Positions 6,592 through 13,537 of a stretch of DNA of 20,639 nt are shown here, in pieces. The first letter of the stretch is position 1. Each line of letters opens with the position of its first letter. Source of the stretch: JANXVY01 sp034408685. GTDB taxonomy: Bacteria > Pseudomonadota > Alphaproteobacteria > Rhizobiales > Hyphomicrobiaceae. The notes under the pieces are model-generated. The model was given only the letters and a program-made list of their open reading frames with translations, did not search any database and had not been told where the DNA came from. The translations under genes and the position numbers were made by a program. Where the stretch lies: the NCBI GenBank assembly GCA_034408685.1, contig JAWXCP010000186.1, positions 1-20,639 on the forward strand, read 5' to 3'.

Positions 6592-7356
6592 ATGCCAAGC
6601 CTGAAGCGCGCCCCCGATCCGACGAACGCCCTCAACCCGACGAACGCCCGCGAGCGTCTCGACGCCGACGACTTCCGCGAGCACGAGATCTCGATTTGCG
6701 GGAAGGCGTTCATCGCACTCGCCTCGGGCGCGCTGTATTGGCCGTCCGAGGACGCGCTGATCGTCGCGGACCTGCACCTGGAGAAGGCATCGGCCTTCGC
6801 CCGCCATGGCCAGATGCTGCCACCCTACGATACCCGCGCGACACTGACCCGCCTCGCCGAGGTGCTCGATCAGACCGAGGCCACGACCGTCGTAGCGCTC
6901 GGCGACAGCTTCCACGATACCGGTGGACCGCAGCGGATGTCGGCGGACGACCTCGAGATCCTCCGGATGTTGCAGGACGGCCGCGACTGGTTGTGGCTGA
7001 CTGGAAACCACGACGCCGTGATCGCCGCGGGTGCTGGCGGCACCGTTCGCAATGCAATCACCGTCGAAGGCATCACACTGCGCCATGAGCCAGCCACCGC
7101 GCGCGTTACGCATGAGATTGCCGGCCATCTCCACCCGGCGGCGAAACTCTCGCGCCACGGGCATTCGATCCGCCGCCCGTGCTTCGTGGGCAATGGCTTG
7201 CGTTTGGTGCTACCGGCATTCGGCGCATTCACCGGCGGCCTCAATATTCTCGACGATGCGTTCGAACCGCTGTTCGGCAATGACGGAATGAGCGTTTGGA
7301 TGCTCGGGCAGGACGGGCTTTACCCCGTCGCAACCCGCAATCTCCGCCCAGACTGA
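6592..7356 (+). CDS. pdeM: Ligase-associated DNA damage response endonuclease PdeM
   Basis: A 254-residue metallophosphoesterase of the PdeM type, a nuclease usually encoded near an Lhr-type helicase, a beta-CASP exonuclease and an ATP-dependent DNA ligase in a repair cluster. Metal-binding motifs run in order: DLHLEK (Asp60, His62), GDSFHD (Asp105), GNHD (139-141) and AGHLHP (His179, His181). GALYWP before the first motif is characteristic of the family. The usual partner genes are not in this window, so it is separated from them here. The start at 6592 is chosen because the next upstream ATG (6553) would place the 6562-6578 hairpin in the coding region. The N-terminal ~20 residues, with a doubled PTNA, are probably unstructured. 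The start is the least certain part. Confidence 0.9.
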   Translation: MPSLKRAPDPTNALNPTNARERLDADDFREHEISICGKAFIALASGALYWPSEDALIVADLHLEKASAFARHGQMLPPYDTRATLTRLAEVLDQTEATTVVALGDSFHDTGGPQRMSADDLEILRMLQDGRDWLWLTGNHDAVIAAGAGGTVRNAITVEGITLRHEPATARVTHEIAGHLHPAAKLSRHGHSIRRPCFVGNGLRLVLPAFGAFTGGLNILDDAFEPLFGNDGMSVWMLGQDGLYPVATRNLRPD

Positions 7357-7359
7357 ACC

Positions 7360-7387
7360 GATCGGCTACCGGATAAACCGGCCGATC
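7360..7387. terminator. Bidirectional terminator-like hairpin between convergent genes
   Basis: GATCGG (7360-7365) and CCGG (7369-7372) pair with CCGG (7378-7381) and CCGATC (7382-7387), leaving a three-base bulge and an ATAAA loop. It fills most of the 39 bases separating the stops of pdeM (+) and the 1198-residue gene (-). Neither side has a T-run, so intrinsic termination is plausible but unproven. Confidence 0.45.
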
Positions 7388-7395
7388 CACCTCTG

Positions 7396-10300
7396 TCACG
7401 TCAGCTGATTACCCGGCGAATTCGGGCGCGGCAGTGGGGGCGGGACGGTCTGCAGTGACCGGCTCAGCCGCAGCCACGCCGCTTCGCCATCGCGCGGACT
7501 GCCGACCAGGGCTCCGTGCAAATGCCGGGCGGCCAGGAACAACGGCTCGTCCTTGCGCGGCAATTGACCGGCGCCGAATTGCGGCTCCATCGCCTCGACA
7601 AGGCCGACCACCGTCTGTTCGAACGGTCCGCCGGGCAGCAGCGTGACGAGATGCCAATTCTGCTCGATGTCCTGAAAGGCCCGTTGCAAAGCGTCAGAAT
7701 TGATGGTGTCGGCCGCCGCTAGGCGGCGGCGCAACCCGTCGTGCGTCTCGTCGAGGCGCATCTGCGCCTCCTCGTCGAGTTCGGTCAGAGCCCGGTCGAG
7801 CAGCGGGTCGCTCTGCCGCCGAATGCGCGCGAACTCGTCGCTGGCAGCGGACGCGGCCTCGAACGTCGCCCCGGTCAACGCCAGGAACAGGCGGGGGTCG
7901 GCGACCAAACCATCCAGCAGCGCGAAGGTGAACTCCTCTTGCCGACTGTAGCTGTCGCCAGACCGCGGCGGCTGTTGCATGGCCTTGGGCGTAGAGCCAA
8001 ACCGCGCAGCGTCATTGCGCGCAGGAAGTATTGCTTGAGGCGAGATGGGCGGCGCAACGGCAGGGCGACCTGCGGCCTGCGGTCCCTGTTGCCCGCCGTC
8101 TGGCCCCTTGATTGCGTCAGGCCCCTTGATCCCGAGCGGCCGGGGTGCTGCCTCCACGCGCAGCACCTGGGGTTCGAGAGACCCGCCATCGATCGCGCGG
8201 CGGCGGTTCTCGAACTCGGCATAGAATGCTTGGCGCGCCGCCTCTAACGCACCGTGTGGTGATGCATGGCTCCGCGACGACAGCATCAGCAGCGTTTCAT
8301 AAAGCTCTGGCCGTAAATAGAAACGGCCTTCCTCGGTTTTATCGGGGGCTGCCATATCGACAGTGGCGCCGGCATTCATCACCCGGCGAATGACGCGGGC
8401 GTCGTAGGCGTCGGTCAGATGCCCGGTGGCCTGGAGGGCTGCTAGTGACACCGTCGAGGTGAAGCCATCGACCGGCTTCATCGGATGGAGATGATCGATG
8501 ACGATATTGGCATGTTCCAGCACCAGCGGCCGCAGCGATGCCGCGATCACCTGTTCGAGCCGGGCCTTGTGGGCCAGCGACTTATCGCGCTTCAAATGGC
8601 GATCGACGACGCTCGACAAATACTCGCGCAGTTCGCTGCGCACGCGGTAACGTTCGCCACCGTGGCTCTCATCGCGCTCGACCGCGCGGATATCGGAGCC
8701 CGCCGTTAGCACCATGCGGATACGGTCTGCGGTCACGCGGTCGAGCCCGTCGAGCGTCACGACGGCGGAAAACCCGTGCGTGTTGGTGATTGGCCGCAAC
8801 TCTGAAAGCACGAGTTGCGCGCTGTCGAACGGCGTCTGACCCAGCGCCGCATTGATGGTCGCTTCGAGTTGCTGGGCGCTTCGGGCGCGCGGCGTCGGCA
8901 CATCCGACAGCGGAGAGCGCAGGGCGTTGGCGCCAAACAGTCCCGACATGAACACTAAGCTGTCGATCGCGATGGCGATCGACAAAGCGAGGTAAGCAAG
9001 ACGGTTGCCGTCCAGAAACGCGTTCCAAGTCACGACGAAGCGGTGAGCCTTGTCGTCGCGATTGAGTTCGATGAAGTTGATGCGCGAGCGGAGTTGGTCG
9101 GTCTCCTTCGACGTCAGACCGCTGTCGACGAGGCAACCACGGGCGAACCCGAACAGCGCGTCGGTCGACGTATGTCGTGCGAGCTTGTCGCCACCCTTGC
9201 AACTCGTCGCAAAGCGTTCCGTGCCAGCGTTCAACGCAAACACCACGGCGGCTGCTTCGGCGGCCTGTTTGGGATCGCACTCGACGCCATCGACGGCCTT
9301 CTTGGTGCCGGGCGAGGCGGTCGCCATGGCGGTGTAAATTTGCGTGCACAACTGCTGGACCTTCGATAATCGGTCCTGCGTCGGCTCCTGCCGGAACTCG
9401 GCGCGCGCGCCTTCGAACGCTGGCGTAATGCGGGCGGGATCGACACGGGCGGCGCCATCCGACGGCAACTGCTCCTGCGTCATCCGAATGCGCTGGTCGG
9501 CGGTTTCAGCTTCGCCCTTGAGTTTGGCAAGTTCGCCATCAAGGGCTGACTGCTCGCGTTCGATGACGGTGATACGGCTGTCAGCGGCCGTCAGCCGCTT
9601 GCGGGCATCCGCCAGCCGTTCCTCGGCAATCTTGACCGTCGCCTGTAGTTTGGCGAGTTCTTCGATCCGCTGGCGGTATTGCGGACCGCGGCCTTCCTTG
9701 CCGGTCCCCTCGACGCCGCCAGCTTCGGCCAACGCCTCGACGCGCTTGGCGTCGACATCCCGGATCTTCTGGTCAACGTCAGCCTTGCGGCTATCGAACT
9801 CGGCGGCGAGCGCTGGCCTATCGCTTTTGAGCCGGATCAATTCCTGCGCGATCGATTCCTTCTTGATCGACAACCCGGCCTGGGCGCCCTGTGCAGTCGC
9901 CGCGCGCTCCTGCTGCTGCTTGATTGCGCGATTGCGGTCCTCAAGCTGCTGGTTGAAATACGCCTCGATCTCGGATGTTGCCGCGCGCGAAGCTTCGGCG
10001 AGCTTCGACAGTTGGGCGTCATAGGCCTGGAACCCGGGCGACTGAAACAGGTTCTGGGCTTCCTCCAGCCGCGAGCCGACGATCCGGGTTTCTATATCGG
10101 CAATAATGCCCGCGACTTGATTTTGCGCGCGCAATTCGGCGGCCCGCATCCGTTCCGACTGCGGGAAAATCGACGCGAACAGGCTGTCGAAGGAGAAGAA
10201 GACCGACGTCGCCATACAGGCCAGAAACATGACCCAAAGGATCATGTTCTTGATGATGATGCGCGTACTTTGGACATACGGCTTGAGCAGATCGCTCGAA

Positions 10301-10992
10301 GCAAACAGGGCGACGAACGCCAGCCCCAGCAACGCCGTGACGATCCATAACAGTTGGTCACCGAATTTCGTCCAGGCGGCAGCGTCCTGAGGCAGATTGC
10401 GCTCACCGGCTCCGCCAAGCAACGCCCCCGTCCCGCCGGGCAGAAACAGAGACAGCGCTGCGATGAACAGCGCGATGCCCACAACCGCGCCGACGACATT
10501 GGCCGTCATCGCGTCGAGGCCCATGGCGCCCGTTGCGCGGCGCACCGGCTGTTGGTTCATGCCGACCGCGAAGCTTTCGCCGATCAGCCACGCCGCGATG
10601 AGCATCACGCCTTGAATGCCGAACGTGACCATGCCGGAGAGCACCGCTTCCCCGGTGAAATTCCGCATGCCGTCCCAGGTCGTGTAGCCTGAGGCCAGCG
10701 ACAAAATGATGCCGGTGGTACCCAGCAGTCCAAGTTGCCAGTTGGAAAACAGCGTTTCTTCGATGCCCCGCATCAGTCGGGTCCGCACCCGCCACAGCAT
10801 GCCGAAGATCGACATCATCAGGATCGTGGCCAGCGTATAACTGACGAACGAACCAGGGTTGGCGGCAATAGCCGACGTCACGTCGCGGGCGGTCGCTTGC
10901 GCTTGCTCGGCGACCTGTATCGCCGTTGCCGACGGTGCGGCATCGATCGCAGCGAGAAGGCCATCGGCTGCGGCCTTGACGTCGAACCCCAT
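7396..10992 (-). CDS. Large seven-helix membrane protein with periplasmic coiled coil, unknown function
   Basis: A 1198-residue protein I do not recognise. Hydrophobic segments lie at about 48-67, 85-103, 119-138, 163-184, 213-232, 249-272 and 664-687. Arginine-rich loops (68-80, 150-152, 237-248, 692-704) alternate with acidic ones, so the positive-inside rule puts the N-terminus outside, residues ~277-663 in the periplasm and the C-terminus in the cytoplasm. The periplasmic part is mostly coiled coil (about 280-505), then a stretch with Cys549, 572, 598 and 620. The tail holds two related ~90-residue units (709-796, 812-904), a Pro/Gly-rich linker (948-1012, with a repeated IKGPD) and a helical C-terminal domain. 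GAGGT nine bases before the ATG (last G to A) supports the start. Base composition matches neighbours. A structural or signalling envelope protein is possible; no catalytic motif is visible. Confidence 0.88.
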   Translation of the reverse strand: MGFDVKAAADGLLAAIDAAPSATAIQVAEQAQATARDVTSAIAANPGSFVSYTLATILMMSIFGMLWRVRTRLMRGIEETLFSNWQLGLLGTTGIILSLASGYTTWDGMRNFTGEAVLSGMVTFGIQGVMLIAAWLIGESFAVGMNQQPVRRATGAMGLDAMTANVVGAVVGIALFIAALSLFLPGGTGALLGGAGERNLPQDAAAWTKFGDQLLWIVTALLGLAFVALFASSDLLKPYVQSTRIIIKNMILWVMFLACMATSVFFSFDSLFASIFPQSERMRAAELRAQNQVAGIIADIETRIVGSRLEEAQNLFQSPGFQAYDAQLSKLAEASRAATSEIEAYFNQQLEDRNRAIKQQQERAATAQGAQAGLSIKKESIAQELIRLKSDRPALAAEFDSRKADVDQKIRDVDAKRVEALAEAGGVEGTGKEGRGPQYRQRIEELAKLQATVKIAEERLADARKRLTAADSRITVIEREQSALDGELAKLKGEAETADQRIRMTQEQLPSDGAARVDPARITPAFEGARAEFRQEPTQDRLSKVQQLCTQIYTAMATASPGTKKAVDGVECDPKQAAEAAAVVFALNAGTERFATSCKGGDKLARHTSTDALFGFARGCLVDSGLTSKETDQLRSRINFIELNRDDKAHRFVVTWNAFLDGNRLAYLALSIAIAIDSLVFMSGLFGANALRSPLSDVPTPRARSAQQLEATINAALGQTPFDSAQLVLSELRPITNTHGFSAVVTLDGLDRVTADRIRMVLTAGSDIRAVERDESHGGERYRVRSELREYLSSVVDRHLKRDKSLAHKARLEQVIAASLRPLVLEHANIVIDHLHPMKPVDGFTSTVSLAALQATGHLTDAYDARVIRRVMNAGATVDMAAPDKTEEGRFYLRPELYETLLMLSSRSHASPHGALEAARQAFYAEFENRRRAIDGGSLEPQVLRVEAAPRPLGIKGPDAIKGPDGGQQGPQAAGRPAVAPPISPQAILPARNDAARFGSTPKAMQQPPRSGDSYSRQEEFTFALLDGLVADPRLFLALTGATFEAASAASDEFARIRRQSDPLLDRALTELDEEAQMRLDETHDGLRRRLAAADTINSDALQRAFQDIEQNWHLVTLLPGGPFEQTVVGLVEAMEPQFGAGQLPRKDEPLFLAARHLHGALVGSPRDGEAAWLRLSRSLQTVPPPLPRPNSPGNQLT

Positions 10993-11308
10993 CGTTTACC
11001 TCGCTATCAACACCAACGACGTGCGGTCTGCAGCCAATCTGCAGGGCCAGCGCCCAAGCTCGAGAGATACACTTCCCATGTCGCGATCACGGCATGTTGC
11101 AGACCCGGTTGGCACAACGCCTAGATAGATGCTTCTTTGCAACATCAACAGGCCTCCTGTCGATTTGCGGGCGCTAATAAGGCAAACCTAGTTCAAGTCC
11201 GTGTCGCGCAGCCAATGAGTTCCGCTCGATCCACGATCACGGGTATCGTTGAACCCAACTAGGTTATGTGGGCGGCATATGCCGGCCCCGTGCCGCCTGG
11301 AGCAACGT
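10993..11308. other. 316-base gap upstream of the large membrane-protein gene
   Basis: No frame here looks coding. It holds the good ribosome binding site of the large gene at its low end and a hairpin (11271-11297) at its high end. The middle is AT-richer than its surroundings, so a promoter for the large gene probably lies here, but I see no well-spaced -35/-10 pair. Confidence 0.5.
11271..11297 (-). terminator. Hairpin just past the 248-residue gene
   Basis: Seven-base arms GGCGGCA and TGCCGCC enclose 13 bases, starting 12 bases beyond the stop of the minus-strand gene. Part of the loop is itself a palindrome (GGCATATGCC, 11274-11283). There is no T-run on the minus-strand side, so this is a weak terminator candidate. 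Confidence 0.3.
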
Positions 11309-12055
11309 TCAGTTTGCCTGGACGCGCAGCCAGATCGACTGAATACGCCCGACGGTTTCGTCGGCGATAACAGCTAGTTCGGCAAACAAACCCGCCACCC
11401 GTTCGACACCGACCAGCCCGATTGCCGCGACGGCCACGAGGCTCGCGATCACCAGCAGCGTCACCGACCATGCGAGACCTGTCGCCGCGCGGGCCTGCCA
11501 CGATCGCCGCCAGCGTTTTGACAGCCACGGCGGGGGCGCCGCGACAGATCGCGCTGCAACGGTGGACAGCAACGTGGGGGACAGCAACGTGGTGGGGGAC
11601 AGCGGGACATTGTCGCGGGCGGATAGGTCGTTGCCGTCCACCTCGTTCCATGTGCCCTCGTTCCATGTGCCCTCGTTCCATGCGTCGGCATCAGGCAAGG
11701 GCGGCGGAAGCAAGTCCTCCGCATCGCTACCGATTGGCGGCGCCACGACGGCCTCCTCAGGTTCAGCGGCGAGGCTGACATGGGGCTTGGAAGGCTCAGG
11801 CACGGGCGCCCGGCGCACGCCACGGGCGAGAACCGGGGACAGCCGTTCGGCGAGTGCGGCCTCATCGGCAGTCATCGGGTCCGACTTTGGCCTGTGATCA
11901 GAGGTTGCCCCGTGATCAGAGGTTGGGCCGTGACCAGAGGATGGCCCGTGACCAGAAGCTAGCCCGCCCGGTTTGCCGGTCGGGGCGGTTTGGACCATCG
12001 TTTCCGCCGGAGATGATGCCGGATCGGACAGAGTGTTGGACGCGGTACTCAACAT
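11309..12055 (-). CDS. Low-complexity protein with one C-terminal membrane segment, unknown function
   Basis: A 248-residue protein of unknown family. Residues 1-180 are rich in Pro, Ser, Thr, Ala and Asp and look disordered. They include four six-residue repeats (about 34-57, SGHGP- and SDH-like) and three WNEGT-like repeats (126-138). A basic patch, SKRWRRSWQAR (179-189), precedes one hydrophobic helix (about 192-217). By the positive-inside rule the long N-terminal part is cytoplasmic and the last ~30 residues, an amphipathic helix, are periplasmic. No strong ribosome binding site precedes the ATG at 12055; the ATG at 11998 is an alternative. It lies 316 bases upstream of the large membrane-protein gene on the same strand, so the two may act together, but co-transcription is not shown. 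Confidence 0.68.
   Translation of the reverse strand: MLSTASNTLSDPASSPAETMVQTAPTGKPGGLASGHGPSSGHGPTSDHGATSDHRPKSDPMTADEAALAERLSPVLARGVRRAPVPEPSKPHVSLAAEPEEAVVAPPIGSDAEDLLPPPLPDADAWNEGTWNEGTWNEVDGNDLSARDNVPLSPTTLLSPTLLSTVAARSVAAPPPWLSKRWRRSWQARAATGLAWSVTLLVIASLVAVAAIGLVGVERVAGLFAELAVIADETVGRIQSIWLRVQAN
11564..11605. repeat. Imperfect tandem repeat of GGACAGCAACGTGG
   Basis: About two and a half copies of a unit of 15-17 bases containing GGACAGCAACGTGG, inside the 248-residue gene. On the minus strand it encodes the SPTTLLSPTLLSTV stretch. Confidence 0.5.
11641..11685. repeat. Three 15-bp tandem units inside the 248-residue gene
   Basis: CCTCGTTCCATGTGC occurs twice without change (11641-11655, 11656-11670), then once with its last bases altered (11671-11685). 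On the minus strand it encodes WNEGT repeats. The length keeps the frame. Identity at the DNA level points to recent slippage. Confidence 0.75.
11896..11967. repeat. Four 18-bp tandem units inside the 248-residue gene
   Basis: Units begin GATCAGAGG or GACCAGA at 11896, 11914, 11932 and 11950. Each encodes six residues on the minus strand (SGHGPS, SGHGPT, SDHGAT, SDHRPK). The units drift progressively, so this array is older than the 15-bp one nearby. Confidence 0.7.
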
Positions 12056-12275
12056 GGGGAACGTTCAAATCAATGCGGGCGGCCAGCGTACGCACGCCAG
12101 ACACTGCCAAATTCCCACCCATTGCTGACGGTAAACTGCGAATATTTCGATCACAAGACAAAGTCGCAGACGAACAGGCAAAATATTTCAATGCAGGCTG
12201 GCACCGTTTGCTCAACGTGGTGCACGGTACGGCGGCATCTGACCGGCATTCGACAAACCAGTTCCTCTGGTCGGT

Positions 12276-12297
12276 CCGATCGATTAAACGCGATCGG
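12276..12297. promoter_or_regulatory. Inverted repeat CCGATCG-N8-CGATCGG upstream of nnrU
   Basis: Seven-base perfect arms around an AT-rich eight-base centre, 44 bases before the nnrU start. It could be a regulator site or a hairpin in the leader. It is not the TTGAT-N4-ATCAA site expected for FNR/NnrR-type regulators. Confidence 0.25.
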
Positions 12298-12341
12298 AAA
12301 GCTGGATGTCCGCAGTCCGGCTACACCCAAGGCTTCCTCAC

Positions 12342-12929
12342 ATGCTCGATCTCGTACTCGGTCTGTTGATATTCTTGTCGCTTCACCTACTCCCGACCCA
12401 GCCGGCCGTTCGGGCGGGCTTCGTCGAACGGTTCGGCGAAAACGCCTACAAAGGCGTGTTCTCGGTGCTTTCCATCGTCGGCTTCGCGATCATCATATAC
12501 GGCTACCATAAGTTGCAGATGAACCCGGGCAAGAACCCCGTACTTTGGGACCCGCCGACCTGGACCAAGCACATCTCGTTCCTGCTGATGATCCCGGCCA
12601 TGATCGCGATCGTCGCGGCGTATGTGCCTTCGCGCATTCGCGATGTGCTGAAACACCCGATGCTGGTTGCCATCAAGATCTGGGCGCTGGCCCACCTGAT
12701 CGCCAATGGCGACCTCGCCAGCTTGCTGCTGTTCGGTAGCTTCTTGGCCTGGGCCGTCTACGACCGGATTTCGCTCAAATATCGAACCGGCGGGCTTGGC
12801 CCGCTTGGCGACCGCAAGGGCACGTTGACCGGCGACATCGTGGCCGTCACCGGCGGAGTGGCCGCCTATGCCTTCATAATGCTGTGGGGCCATCAGCACC
12901 TCATCGGCAAAGCGCTGATTGCCATATGA
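12342..12929 (+). CDS. nnrU: NnrU family membrane protein
   Basis: A 195-residue inner-membrane protein with about six hydrophobic segments (near 2-19, 36-55, 78-96, 107-121, 124-140 and 165-183). Family features are the N-terminal HLLPTQPAVRAG, the central LWDPPTWTKH, and KHPMLVAIKIWALAHLIANGDLASLLLFGSFLAWAVYDR (104-142), close to the family consensus as I remember it. NnrU was first described in a nitrite/nitric oxide reduction gene cluster; its biochemical role is not established, and many alphaproteobacteria carry it outside denitrification clusters, as here. The start at 12342 puts the first helix at the N-terminus as usual; an ATG 12 codons earlier would add a basic tail. Its TGA overlaps the ATG of the MOSC gene. 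Confidence 0.9.
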   Translation: MLDLVLGLLIFLSLHLLPTQPAVRAGFVERFGENAYKGVFSVLSIVGFAIIIYGYHKLQMNPGKNPVLWDPPTWTKHISFLLMIPAMIAIVAAYVPSRIRDVLKHPMLVAIKIWALAHLIANGDLASLLLFGSFLAWAVYDRISLKYRTGGLGPLGDRKGTLTGDIVAVTGGVAAYAFIMLWGHQHLIGKALIAI

Positions 12930-13471
12930 TCGACGTCAAAGATGGCCGAAACGGCGATTCCGACCAGCCGCCGCCAACCCCTGGTCGACTGATAGGCCTC
13001 GCGCGGCGGTCGAAATCGCGGGCGCCGATGGAGGAACTGACATCCGGTATGATTACGCGGGAAGCCGGCCTCGAAGGCTGCTTTCGCGGTGCGAAGTTCC
13101 CGAGACGTCAGATCACGATACTTGCGCTGGAAGATTGGCACGCGGCGCTGGCCGATCTCTCCGGCATCGCGGGTCCACCAGACCTGCCGTGGACGGTTCG
13201 GCGGGCTAACGTGCTGGTCGAGGGTGTGCGCTTGCCACGCGCGAAGGGCGCAACCCTCGCCGTCGGGCCGGTCGTTTTAGAGGTCACCGGGGAGACCAAC
13301 CCGTGCCACCGCATGAACGAAGCCCACCAAGGCCTGTTGTCTGCGCTTCATCCCCAGTGGCGCGGCGGCGTCACCTGTCGCGTCATCGAAGGCGGAAACA
13401 TCGCAATCGGCGACGCAGTCCGCGTGCTATCTTCTCCGCCAGAACGCAGCCCGCCGCGGCTACCGGGTTAA
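12926..13471 (+). CDS. MOSC-domain protein
   Basis: A 181-residue protein that is almost entirely a MOSC domain, the beta-barrel found at the C-terminus of molybdenum cofactor sulfurases and in stand-alone proteins such as YiiM that handle Moco-bound sulfur or N-hydroxylated compounds. Residues 18-50 give the opening strands and the GLEGCFRG element; RRQITILALEDWHAAL (60-75) and RRANVLVEGVRLP follow. GETNPCHRMNE (122-132) contains the conserved Cys127 of the active-site loop, and GVTCRVIEGGNIAIGDAV closes the barrel. Its ATG overlaps the nnrU stop by four bases (ATGA), so the two are an operon. The substrate cannot be named. Confidence 0.88.
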   Translation: MIDVKDGRNGDSDQPPPTPGRLIGLARRSKSRAPMEELTSGMITREAGLEGCFRGAKFPRRQITILALEDWHAALADLSGIAGPPDLPWTVRRANVLVEGVRLPRAKGATLAVGPVVLEVTGETNPCHRMNEAHQGLLSALHPQWRGGVTCRVIEGGNIAIGDAVRVLSSPPERSPPRLPG

Positions 13472-13500
13472 GTTGGAGGCCCAGCGGGACGAGGGGACCA

Positions 13501-13533
13501 GCTGGTGCACCTGCCCGCGCGCCCGGCACCAGC
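13501..13533. terminator. Hairpin between the convergent MOSC and L,D-transpeptidase genes
   Basis: GCTGGTGC (13501-13508) pairs perfectly with GCACCAGC (13526-13533) across a 17-base GC-rich loop, in the 66 bases between two convergent stops. A 10-base palindrome, ACCAGCTGGT, overlaps its left arm (13497-13506). No T-run, so termination is inferred from position and symmetry. Confidence 0.4.
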
Positions 13534-13537
13534 CCGC

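Noticed and set aside
12056..12341. FNR/NnrR-type site upstream of nnrU
   Set aside because: No TTGAT-N4-ATCAA-like palindrome is present; only the CCGATCG inverted repeat is.
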